Part shown: positions 1 to 7,868 of the stretch, piece after piece
Numbering within the stretch: position 1 is the first letter of the stretch
Layout of the letters: every line of letters starts with the position of its first letter
Assembly (NCBI GenBank): GCA_004325065.1
Contig: PITI01000234.1
Location: 1 to 16,245, forward strand
DNA: 16,245 nucleotides
Direction: 5' to 3'
Origin: Hamiltosporidium magnivora
Taxonomy: Eukaryota > Microsporidia > Dubosqiidae
Notes under the pieces: model-generated
Told to the model about the DNA's origin: nothing
The model's input: the letters and a program-made list of their open reading frames with translations, nothing else
Database searches by the model: none
Position numbers and translations under genes: made by a program

Positions 1-1201
1 TACATTGTTTAATCAGCTTCACAAAATGGAAACCATAAATTTATGCGATCAAAAAATGTTTTCATACGTTTCGAATGAAGTTATTTTGGAATAAAATGCT
101 AATATGTTAAAATTTATTTTATCTAGTAAAAACTGTAATCAAATGAACGAATAAGTATATAAAGTGCTGAGAGAAGGAAAGTAGACCATTTGATTGTGTG
201 TTTCGGTAAAAACATTTTTTTTAAACTCCTCTACATTAATGCTAAACATATATCAAATTATTCTGTGCAAAATGATTTTAGAAAAAGAGTATAGTAATAT
301 GAGCTGAAACCAGGATAAAATCTGATATTGATATAAAAATTTTGGATGTAAATCTAGTATTAATATCATTTACAAAATTTTAATGAGATTGGAATCATTC
401 AAGTAGGAATTACTTTGTTAAATTCAATTAAAATAGTTGAAATTGACAAACTTATAAATTATGATCTAAAAGCTATCGTGTAAGATTTTATTTATAGATC
501 TACTGCGATATAATACATTCTTTTATAACACAAACTGGCATTTTTACAATTATAAAATCGCTTAAGAAGTTCCGAATACTCATAAGAATATCAAAAGTAT
601 ATAATATTAATCTGAAAGCACTAACTAATCATTTTCTTTTTTTTTCAATAAGAGTGTTAATCCAAATCATTACACGAGTCGAATTTAGAAAAACCATCAG
701 TAAACGCCACAAAAAGAGCAGAAATACGAGAATAATTTAAAATCTGTATATTATACGTTAACAAGAACAGATGTTTAGCCAATCAAAGCGCAAATAGTAT
801 AAATATTCATGTATGCAATGATTCAACCAATACTGACTTTGATAAAACTGATTCATTTGCGATCGAACTACGAAGTTATAAAAGATATAAATGGCTACTT
901 CTCTAAAAAAAACCAGAATAACATAGTACCCAATAAATAAATAACTATATCTTCAATATATCCTTAAATCTTGTCGTTTTATAAACTATGAACCAAAAAT
1001 TGTCACATACTCTAAAATTTTTTAAGAAATACTATCTTGTTCGGTTTTATCGGAAAAAGTTTCAAATTAAATTAAGCTCAATCTTCCAGGCTATTATTCG
1101 GTATAAAAAATATATTAGATGCAACATATATTTTTGATGAAGCAAATTCAAAATTAAGTAAAAATAGCATCGATTATTGTGCTATAATTTTAGCTTTAGA
1201 A
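1..1201. other. AT-rich region without an intact gene
   Basis: No intact gene is visible on either strand. In one plus-strand frame, from about 700 to the TAG at about 1206, two open stretches of about 45 codons (about 807-941 and 1076-1206) are separated by many stops. They have a protein-like residue mix and could be a decayed gene, but in DNA this AT-rich such stretches also arise by chance. The remainder is A/T-rich low-complexity sequence with no repeat that I could match elsewhere in the window. Confidence 0.5.
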
Positions 1202-2296
1202 CTATATTTTTTCTAGAAACGAAAGTGTTGGTTTAATTTTATAATAATTCAAATATTTCAAAACATTCTCCCAGGAATGAAATTTAATGAAATCATCGTT
1301 TATTATTGCCCATGTATTATCTTTCATTCTTTTTATAGCAATATAATGCCCTGAACTCTCATTTCCTAGATGGCAACCAAAGGCAATCAATCTATATTTT
1401 ATATTTTGGTCAAATACAATATTTCTATGAATATCGATTTCATCAGGAAGTGTTGCTTCATGATAAGGAGTATAAAGAACTAAAATATCAGGGAATCTTA
1501 TCAGTTCTTTAGTTGTTTCGACTTCAATTTCTTCATTATTGTCATTTTTCTTTTTAAAAACCGCTTTTTCAAAATATCTTTTTAAATCTTTATATAGATT
1601 AAATTTTTTTGTAGGCAATAAAAATGCATTCCCGGGCTCATACGTGATCTTGTTTTGCTCAATATTTGATTCCTTAGATGAAATTTCAATAAGAAAGTAT
1701 AATTTTCTAAATATGAAATTATGAATCGCAAAGTCGTCAAAAATATCAGGTGATATAATATTTCCAACATCGAAATTTGGATCAAAACACCCATTTATTA
1801 AATTCAGATATAATGAATGTATATCTTGCTGTTGATTTAAATCTTCAAATTCTTCATTTGAAGTTATATCGACTATTCTCTTAAGAAATTCTTTTGTATT
1901 TATAGTTTTATCTTTAGCTGCCATTCTTTCAAACAATTCTTTTAATATTTCTTTGACTTCTGTCATTTCAGAATCGTTCATAAAAAAGTCTTTTAAATCT
2001 TTACAAGAATACATACATTGTATTAGTGTGTTAAAGTAACATAGGGAACCGCTGTTGATCAATGGACAAATATCAATATGATCCAATGTTGTTTTAGATT
2101 CATTTTTCTTGAAATTCTGCGGTGCTAAACTTTCTCTTTGATGTATTTCACAGGTCTTATTTGTTTCTTTTACAGTAAAACGCTTTTTTAATATCAATAA
2201 TCCAGTTACTACGCCAAAACCGTAAATATACAGAATAAGAAGTATTATAACAATAATAGTTATTATTCGTTGCTTCCTTGGATCAGATTCCATCAC
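1202..2296 (-). CDS. Membrane-anchored USP-family ubiquitin C-terminal hydrolase
   Basis: This 364-residue protein is a peptidase C19 (USP) deubiquitinase, which removes ubiquitin from substrates. The Cys box runs from about residue 79 to 97: Asn81 fits the oxyanion-hole Asn and Cys86 the nucleophile. The His box lies at 301-336: His317 in SSGHY fits the catalytic His, and Asn333 in INDD the third catalytic residue. The full triad is therefore present. Residues 11-36 form one strongly hydrophobic segment behind a short charged N-terminus, so the enzyme is probably tail-out in a membrane with its catalytic domain in the cytosol. Yeast Ubp1 and animal USP30 have a similar layout. The catalytic domain is near the minimal USP size and I see no Cys pairs typical of a zinc-binding fingers region. 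The ORF starts with two Met codons, and either could be used. A TATAAATAAG-like element lies about 15 bases upstream. Which organelle it sits on, and its substrates, cannot be told from sequence. Confidence 0.9.
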   Translation of the reverse strand: MMESDPRKQRIITIIVIILLILYIYGFGVVTGLLILKKRFTVKETNKTCEIHQRESLAPQNFKKNESKTTLDHIDICPLINSGSLCYFNTLIQCMYSCKDLKDFFMNDSEMTEVKEILKELFERMAAKDKTINTKEFLKRIVDITSNEEFEDLNQQQDIHSLYLNLINGCFDPNFDVGNIISPDIFDDFAIHNFIFRKLYFLIEISSKESNIEQNKITYEPGNAFLLPTKKFNLYKDLKRYFEKAVFKKKNDNNEEIEVETTKELIRFPDILVLYTPYHEATLPDEIDIHRNIVFDQNIKYRLIAFGCHLGNESSGHYIAIKRMKDNTWAIINDDFIKFHSWENVLKYLNYYKIKPTLSFLEKI

Positions 2297-2990
2297 AAAA
2301 CTTAATATTTTCTTATTTATATTAATATTTTGTGTTTACCTCCACTTTGATATCCGTGTCATTAAAAATGTCCAAAAAAGGAAAACTATTTATTGATAAA
2401 TCTTTTTAAAATACTATTTTTTACATTTAATTGATTGGATAAAAGTATAAAAATATAAAATCGCTATCTTTCACAACTTTTAAGTTATTATTGGCTTCCT
2501 TTCATGATTTATCTAAACTTTAAATTTTTTCTTTAAAGTATTTAAGATAAAAGATAACCATTTTTTGAAATAAGAAATCATAAACTTAATTCTTATGTAT
2601 TACAAAATTAAATGATTAAAGCTTATCTTGTTCAATAAAAATATCTGACATGTTTTTATTATGTAATTTTAAATCATTGAATCCGTTACTAAAAAAAATT
2701 CTAAAAATCATAAATTTGTGCATCATTTGTCTAAAAAAATCATGCTCCTATACGCCATTAATTGTTTGAACTAAAATGAATTTTCGATTATTATTTTATA
2801 CGGAAATTACTAATAAATACAAATTTATTCTTTTTTTCTATATCATAAATCATTTTAATATTCGAAGCTCATGTATATAAAAGTATGGCATTGATTTAAA
2901 AGACAATTATTTGAGAAGTATTTAATAGAAGCTATACTACCGTGCTTTAGTTTATTTTAAAAAATGATATGTACAAAAATTAACAAAAGT
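2297..2990. other. AT-rich spacer between USP gene and dispersed repeat
   Basis: No gene or RNA was recognised. The left edge carries the presumed promoter of the minus-strand USP gene: a TATAAATAAG-like element on the minus strand at 2312-2321, about 15 bases from the start codon. The rest is A/T-rich low-complexity sequence up to the approximate start of the dispersed repeat. Confidence 0.5.
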
Positions 2991-2999
2991 GGAGAGAGT

Positions 3000-3710
3000 A
3001 TAACACATAAAAAACATTGTGCTTGGCAACGAATAAGTGAACTGATGTATGAAATCGTTGTTTTGATTTTCCAAAGGCCTAATCATCTACATTTTCGGTG
3101 TTTTTTGGGAGGTTGTGTGAAGAGAAGGATCTAGTTTATAGCGAAATTTTTCCTAAAAGTCTATTTTGTAGTTTTTTATGTAACCAGGTTGCAGACTGCA
3201 GCCAAACTTTAAGCAACTTGCATAAAAATCTTCGAAATCTAGCCTTGCTCGATCAGATTAGAAAATTTAGCCTTTTATAGATATAAAAATAAAAACATTT
3301 AAAGCCAGGGGAGCAAAGTAACAGGTTATGCCTATTAGATGACCTTTGCTTTGCCTAGGTGGACCCACTAAGTCCCTGAGATATATCTTAGTTGGAAATT
3401 TATGAGGTTCAGAAGGTGTAGGGTAAGTGGAATGCTGCATGGTTGTGTGGGAACTCAGGGCGGATTTCGACCTAAGACCATACACTTTTGCTCAGAAATT
3501 AACAAAAACCGGGCAACTGTCTCAACCATTATTTTGTTCTAAATACTTCTTAGATAAAAGATTTTAGGATTAGGTATCGTAGGAGATATCGATGGAGTTT
3601 TTGGGAGCGATTTTTCATGTTAAATCCAGAACAGCGTTATTGTCAGTGAACAATGTAGTACTTACCACTGTTTTAAAAGATGTGATACTTTTAAATAAGT
3701 TATTTTACAA
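3000..3710 (+). repeat. Dispersed repeat, copy 1 (old mobile-element relic?)
   Basis: This is one of three diverged copies of a roughly 0.7 kb sequence. It shares collinear blocks with copy 2 (same strand) and copy 3 (opposite strand). The blocks in this copy are: GCTTGGCAA at 3021; TTTTCCAAAGG at 3067; TAACCAGG plus GCAGACTGCAG at 3181-3202; CAGGTTATGCC near 3320; GAGATATATCTTAG near 3378; TTCAGAAGGTGTAG near 3408 followed by GAATGCTGCAT; AGAACAGCGTTA near 3628; and CCACTGTTTTAAAAGATGTGAT near 3665. It is visibly richer in G and C than its flanks. Two short ORFs inside (3098-3280 plus, 3267-3485 minus) are not conserved in the other copies and are unlikely to be genes. I could not find clear terminal inverted repeats, a target-site duplication or a transposase, so the class is unknown. 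Ends are approximate. Confidence 0.75.
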
Positions 3711-3715
3711 ATAGT

Positions 3716-4012
3716 AAAATATTACCAATAATTTACAATCTTTAATTAAAAAATTTATTTAAAAGTTGTTTATATTTCTCACTTTAGTTCTTCTACCTTC
3801 TAAGGATTCTTTAAAAATAATAAAAAAATTTATTTTAAGTTACAAGTAGTATATAAGCGATAATTGTCATTAATTTTAAGTAAACATATAAAACTTCTGA
3901 TATATAATAAAATCTAACTGTAAAATCTCAAGTTTATGGTGAAGACTTATAACTTTTAAAAATTATTTTTTAATATTTTTTCGGTTATTTTAAGAAATAT
4001 GTAAGTAAGCCC
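3716..4012. promoter_or_regulatory. RFC3 upstream region
   Basis: This AT-rich spacer precedes the RFC3 gene. CCC sits directly before the start codon (4010-4012), which resembles the short C-rich motifs described just upstream of microsporidian genes. A start-stop pair, ATGTAA at 3999-4004, lies just ahead of the true start and out of frame with it. The GTAAGT at 4001-4006 matches a 5' splice site, but no acceptor fits and the coding frame is complete without an intron. No experimental transcription start is known, so these are readings by eye. Confidence 0.35.
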
Positions 4013-4954
4013 ATGGTATTACCGTTAACCGAAAAATATAGACCTTTGATATTGACAGATATTCTAGGAAATGAAGAAGTAATGTATTCATTACAACTTT
4101 TAGTACAAAATAAAATATTGCCGCACACTTTATTTTATGGACCACCCGGGACAGGCAAAACAACTACAATACGTGCAATATCTCACCAACTATATCCATC
4201 ACATACCAAATCACACGTATTAGAACTAAATGCCAGTGACGAACGTGGAATAGATGTTGTACGCGAAGATATAAAAAACTTTGCATCTACTGTATCGTTA
4301 CATGGCGGTCAAAAACTGATAATACTTGATGAAGTTGATTCGATGAGCAAAGATGGGCAAAATGCACTCCGGCGAATTATTGAAGATTTTAGTGAAAACA
4401 CCCGTTTTTGTTTGATTGCAAATTACCAGTCAAAAATAATACCTGCTCTTCAGTCTAGATGTACAAAATTTAGGTTTTCACCTGTCTGTTCCGATAAAGT
4501 ACACGACAGAATATCATTTATCTGCCACCAAGAAAATATAAAGATCACACCCGACGGTCTCTCTGCACTACTTTCCATCTTCGATGGTGATATGAGAAAA
4601 CTAATAAACGATCTTGATGGTATAATTTCGTGCTACAAAATAATTAATAAAACCCATGTGCATACCGTTACTGGTTCAATAGATAAGAAAGAATATATTA
4701 ATATTTATAATTCTCTTATCAGTGACACGTTTGACATTTCATATTCCACCATCACACATTTCAAAATACTTCATAGTATTGATTTACAAAGTATTATTCA
4801 AGAAATTGTTGAAGTACTGATAAATGAAAATATAAAAAATAAGTTTAAAATTTTAAAAAATATTTCTGATATCGAATATAGATTGGGACAGGGATGTTCT
4901 GAGGATATACAGTTACGAGCATTTATAAGTTGTTTTAAATTAAACAAGGATTAG
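4013..4954 (+). CDS. RFC3: Replication factor C small subunit (RFC3, yeast naming)
   Basis: This is a clamp-loader AAA+ ATPase subunit that, with the other RFC subunits, opens and loads PCNA onto primed DNA in the nucleus. At 313 residues it is slightly shorter than the usual 330-340. Visible in order are the EKYRP box (7-11), Walker A GPPGTGKT (43-50), NASDERGID (73-81), Walker B LIILDEVD (102-109), sensor 1 around Asn137, the arginine-finger SRC motif (148-150) and the sensor 2 motif GDMRKL (192-197). The block ALQSRCTKFRF and the C-terminal ISDIEYRLGQG segment (about 284-294) match the yeast Rfc3/human RFC5 subgroup better than Rfc2 or Rfc4; this assignment is from memory of the family. 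The Walker B box reads DEVD where DEAD is usual in small subunits. The start ATG follows CCC directly. MED6 lies 258 bases downstream on the same strand. The family is certain; the paralog assignment is less so. Confidence 0.95.
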   Translation: MVLPLTEKYRPLILTDILGNEEVMYSLQLLVQNKILPHTLFYGPPGTGKTTTIRAISHQLYPSHTKSHVLELNASDERGIDVVREDIKNFASTVSLHGGQKLIILDEVDSMSKDGQNALRRIIEDFSENTRFCLIANYQSKIIPALQSRCTKFRFSPVCSDKVHDRISFICHQENIKITPDGLSALLSIFDGDMRKLINDLDGIISCYKIINKTHVHTVTGSIDKKEYINIYNSLISDTFDISYSTITHFKILHSIDLQSIIQEIVEVLINENIKNKFKILKNISDIEYRLGQGCSEDIQLRAFISCFKLNKD

Positions 4955-5036
4955 TTAATTACAAATATATTCATTGATTGTATTTATTTTTTTATTATTT
5001 TTCATTTCTTATTGATTTCATTTATTTCTTAATAGG

Positions 5037-5212
5037 TCCTATTTATTATAAATTTATATCACATATACTTCCCTTTACCCAAACTTACCATTAAACTACA
5101 CCCCACCCCTTCCTCACCTTAACATCTACATCTTAATCCTTCTTTATATATTCTCTTCTATTAAGTATTACTCACCCTCCATATTTATAAAATATTACAT
5201 CTTATACCTAAA
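5037..5212 (+). promoter_or_regulatory. Nearly G-free, C-rich leader of MED6
   Basis: By hand count the 176 bases before the MED6 start codon contain one G (5165) and about 50 C on the plus strand. The densest part holds CCCTTTACCC (5071-5080) and CCCCACCCCTTCCTCACC (5101-5118). A TTTATATATT element at about 5143-5152 and TTTATAAAA at about 5185 are TATA-like. Microsporidian promoters are reported to carry CCC-type motifs near the start codon, but a long strand-biased tract like this is unusual. It probably contains the MED6 promoter and any 5' untranslated region; RFC3 ends upstream at 4954. Confidence 0.5.
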
Positions 5213-5767
5213 ATGGATAGCAATGAACACATTTCTTTTAGAGATAATTATTGGTTAAATACAAATACTCTAACACCAGAAACTGTACTTACATATTTTT
5301 CAAATTCACAATTCTACGACAAATCGTGCAATAACGAAATATTAAAAATGCAAACACAATATAACAATTTAATAGATTTGAAATTAAAACTTAACGAAAT
5401 GAAAGGTATTCAGTATATAGTAGATCATACTGATACAAATAATACATTATTTGTTATTCAAAAGATAAAAAGATATTCTTCTAATGATATCGAATTACTT
5501 AATATATATTATATTATTCATGGTAATATATACCAATCACCCACCAATATTGGTATATTTAAAAGTAGAATGTGTAATATGTTTTTTTATTTATCTGAAG
5601 CTTTGGATATGTATTTGGATAGAAGAGTATACAATCCATTTAAAGGAAGTAGCATTGGTAAAATAAATACATTGGAAATACATGAAAGTGAGATTGAAGA
5701 AGAAAATGAAGAGGTAAAGTTTTTATATAAAATATTTAATGATTTTAAAAATATTGAAAAATATTAA
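5213..5767 (+). CDS. MED6: Mediator complex subunit 6
   Basis: MED6 is a head-module subunit of Mediator, the nuclear complex that links transcription factors to RNA polymerase II. The 184-residue protein carries the family landmarks in order: the N-terminal ISFRDNYWL segment (7-15, family form approximately isWhD..W), the block with TPETVLTYFS (21-30) and FYDKSCNNE (34-42), GIQYIVDHT (65-73), a central I-x-K-x-x-R strand (about 82-87), YYIIHGNIYQSP (99-110) and YNPFKG (140-145). The acidic stretch at about 158-167 and the short Phe/Lys-rich end replace the longer C-terminus of yeast and animal MED6, so it is reduced to the conserved core. The start is the first Met of the open frame and immediately precedes the conserved segment. 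It converges on the secreted-protein gene at 6402-7334. Confidence 0.95.
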   Translation: MDSNEHISFRDNYWLNTNTLTPETVLTYFSNSQFYDKSCNNEILKMQTQYNNLIDLKLKLNEMKGIQYIVDHTDTNNTLFVIQKIKRYSSNDIELLNIYYIIHGNIYQSPTNIGIFKSRMCNMFFYLSEALDMYLDRRVYNPFKGSSIGKINTLEIHESEIEEENEEVKFLYKIFNDFKNIEKY

Positions 5768-6401
5768 AAAAAATGAAAATAAAATGTTTTTTAATTATTT
5801 ATAATCATATCGGTTTTATAAATAGTAATTCTTGTAATATTTATTTGTATACAAAGAAGTATTTCTTATGCTATTTTTATTATAATAAGTATTTTTATAA
5901 TATGTCTCTTATTAAAGTATTATTAGTATTTGTTCAGACGAGAAATAGGGAGATAAATCCTATTTTAGTAGGTTTTTATATTAAAATAATGAATTAGAAA
6001 TATTATGGTTTTTTGTTGGACACAAATAATATGGTGATTTGAAAGGTTTTTTTTCTTAGTATATTTTATTAAGAAATTTTCAAATTTTGAAGTGAAATTT
6101 TTATTTTGTGTAATTTTTTATGAAATTTAAGTTTCAAATTGATAATTTATAAAAGAAATTGGTTGGAATTGCAATCTGAGTTTATTTAATAAAATTATTT
6201 TGAATAATATACAATTCAAATACTATTTTTTAATAGTAAATTAGTTCGAATCAGAATTTAGATTTATTCAATAGAAAATTAAGTGGGATATTATTTAAAT
6301 GATTAATTTTTTAGAAATAAATCAGCGGAAATTTAAATGTGAATATTCTATAAAATTAAGTGGGATATTATTTAAATTAAATTTATAAGGTTTTTTAATT
6401 A
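5768..6401. other. Spacer between convergent genes, G-rich on plus strand
   Basis: This spacer lies between the 3' ends of MED6 and the secreted-protein gene. From 6001 to 6401 I count about 53 G and 16 C on the plus strand, the reverse of the C bias ahead of MED6. AATAAA near 5778 may serve MED6 3'-end formation. The 74-codon open frame at 5773-5997 is a composition-driven Tyr/Ile/Lys string and I do not take it as a gene. Confidence 0.5.
6275..6377. repeat. 26-bp direct repeat pair, spacing 77 bp
   Basis: An identical 26-base sequence containing AAGTGGGATATTATTTAAAT occurs at 6275-6300 and again at 6352-6377. The sequence between the copies is not repeated. The pair lies just past the stop codon of the minus-strand gene at 6402, so on that strand it would fall in the 3' flank. 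It could be a small local duplication; no function is evident. Confidence 0.7.
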
Positions 6402-7334
6402 TTAAAATAGCTGTTTAAAAGATTGTAAAGTGGTAGTAAGCCATTGTTTAAGCTTTTGTGAGCGTTTCATAAGTTCGTTTGTTTCATTTTGTACTTCATT
6501 AAACTTACTGGCATAGTCAGTTTTGACTTCGTGGTTATGCGATTCTTTGATTTTATTCATGTATTTTTTAAGTTTAGCAAGATTTCGTGCAAGTGTATCG
6601 TGATCCTCTTTATAATATGTTTTGGCGCGTTTAACATATATTTCTATCTTTACAAGTTCATCAGAAATAAGTTCCTTGAGAGTCTCAAATACTTTGAGCA
6701 TATTTCTTATGCGATCATAGAGAGTGTGTGGATCTGGTAATCTTTGCTGTTTAAGATCTAAAAGATCTTTGACTGGATCCCATGGCTCCATAATACCGTT
6801 GTATTCAAATATTTTTGCTAGTTGCTTACCTACCTCCGGATTTTTCTCAATAAATTTCTCTAATTCGGTTTGCTCTGGTTTACTTGATACCGAAACTTTT
6901 GTGACTTTTTTTGTTGCATTTGGATTCGACGGTGCCACTTGAACGGTTTGGGGTGGATTGGTTGAAGTGGATTTTACTGCGGGTTGTTGTGTAACAGTAG
7001 TTGTTGAATTATAATTATTAGGAGCAGTGGGTACACTTGGGTTCTGATATGCATATGCAGGGTTGTATCCTGGCATACCCGGACACATTTGAGTTGGATA
7101 TTGTGGATTTTGATTTTGGTATACAATATAGCATCCGGGTGCCGGATTTGCAGCAGCACTTGGTTGTGATGTATACATTCCAATTTTTTCACCTTTAAAC
7201 ATATCTAATCCATACTTTTTGTGAATACCTGCTCGTAACATATTCCCAAAATTTGAAAGTATATTACTTTTATCAATTTCTATATTACTATCTTCACATA
7301 AAATATATCTTGCAATTAGATACAACAATAGCAT
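6402..7334 (-). CDS. Secreted Pro/Tyr/Asn-rich protein, candidate spore-wall or polar-tube component
   Basis: I do not recognise the family. The 310-residue protein begins with a short hydrophobic signal-like segment (1-13, cleavage plausible near Cys13). Residues 14-55 are mixed. Residues 56-108 are rich in Pro, Tyr, Asn, Gln and Ala, with two Cys (68 and 84) and spaced Pro-Gly and Tyr-Asn-Pro units. Residues 109-151 are a Thr/Ser/Pro/Val linker that looks suited to O-glycosylation. Residues 154-310 are a Lys/Glu-rich, mainly helical domain with heptad-like stretches at about 205-265 and 270-300. No membrane span follows the signal, so secretion is likely. A disordered Pro/Tyr-rich part plus a basic helical part recalls extracellular structural proteins of microsporidian spores, but the few cysteines do not fit PTP2, and no known PTP or SWP could be matched. 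A retained ER-lumen or wall protein is also possible. Confidence 0.85.
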   Translation of the reverse strand: MLLLYLIARYILCEDSNIEIDKSNILSNFGNMLRAGIHKKYGLDMFKGEKIGMYTSQPSAAANPAPGCYIVYQNQNPQYPTQMCPGMPGYNPAYAYQNPSVPTAPNNYNSTTTVTQQPAVKSTSTNPPQTVQVAPSNPNATKKVTKVSVSSKPEQTELEKFIEKNPEVGKQLAKIFEYNGIMEPWDPVKDLLDLKQQRLPDPHTLYDRIRNMLKVFETLKELISDELVKIEIYVKRAKTYYKEDHDTLARNLAKLKKYMNKIKESHNHEVKTDYASKFNEVQNETNELMKRSQKLKQWLTTTLQSFKQLF

Positions 7335-7719
7335 TGGAATTTACTTTCGTTTTTTATTTTTATTTTCACATTCAAACATTTGTTTTGAAAATATGACACC
7401 ATGTGTTACATTTTGATATCATATGACATTTTTATTTTACATGTAAACACAAAACAAAAATTGATTTATCATTAAATCCTTTATCTTTTTTAATAATAAA
7501 ACACTTACATTTTAAAACTAGCGATTCAATACTATTTATACTGTTTTTTTATCAAATGAAAAATATAAACTTTTATAATTTAAAACACAATTATTATCTT
7601 CGATTAAGGTTATTTATAATCTAGTATTATAATAGATTTAACATATTCGGAAAAAAGAATATAATATATTAAAAAAATCTCATTAATTCTTTGATCAATA
7701 TCAAGAAATGTTTTTTTAA
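7335..7719. other. Upstream region of the secreted-protein gene
   Basis: This AT-rich sequence contains the presumed promoter of the minus-strand gene that starts at 7334. On the minus strand the last 35 bases before its ATG are A-rich (runs of AAAATAAAAATAAAAAAC) and end in TTCCA directly before the start codon. No TATAAAG-like element is evident here, in contrast to the three membrane-protein genes at the right end. No gene is visible. Confidence 0.4.
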
Positions 7720-7868
7720 AAAAAAATATTTTAAATCTAAGATTATCTTTATTATATTTTTTTAATATATTATTAAATTAATTAAGAAAAAAATATTTTA
7801 AATCTAGGATTATCTTTATTATATTTTTTTAATATATTATTAAATTAATTAAGAAAAAAATATTTAAA
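7720..7868. repeat. 67-bp tandem duplication, just over two units
   Basis: Two adjacent 67-base units (about 7727-7793 and 7794-7860), followed by the start of a third, each read A7, TATTTTAAATCTA(A/G)GATTATC, T-rich middle, TTAATATATTATTAAATTAATTAAG. I see a single difference between the units (A or G, at 7740 and 7807). Such low divergence in intergenic DNA implies a recent duplication or ongoing homogenisation. Each unit contains near-palindromic AT stretches that could form weak hairpins. It lies in the gene-poor block. Confidence 0.85.

Noticed and set aside
3098..3485. Two short open frames, plus strand 3098-3280 and minus strand 3267-3485
   Set aside because: They lie inside the dispersed repeat and the other copies do not preserve either frame.
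3000..3710. Dispersed repeat as a solo LTR
   Set aside because: I could not find TG...CA ends, a primer-binding site or a target-site duplication at any copy.
4001..4006. GTAAGT resembling a 5' splice site before RFC3
   Set aside because: No acceptor or branch site fits, and the RFC3 frame is complete from the ATG at 4013.
5773..5997. 74-codon plus-strand open frame just after MED6
   Set aside because: Tyr/Ile/Phe/Asn-rich string without domain or signal features, starting six bases after the MED6 stop and overlapping a likely polyadenylation signal.
6402..7334. Identification as polar tube protein 2
   Set aside because: It has only two cysteines outside the signal segment and lacks the conserved Cys pattern and acidic end expected of PTP2.
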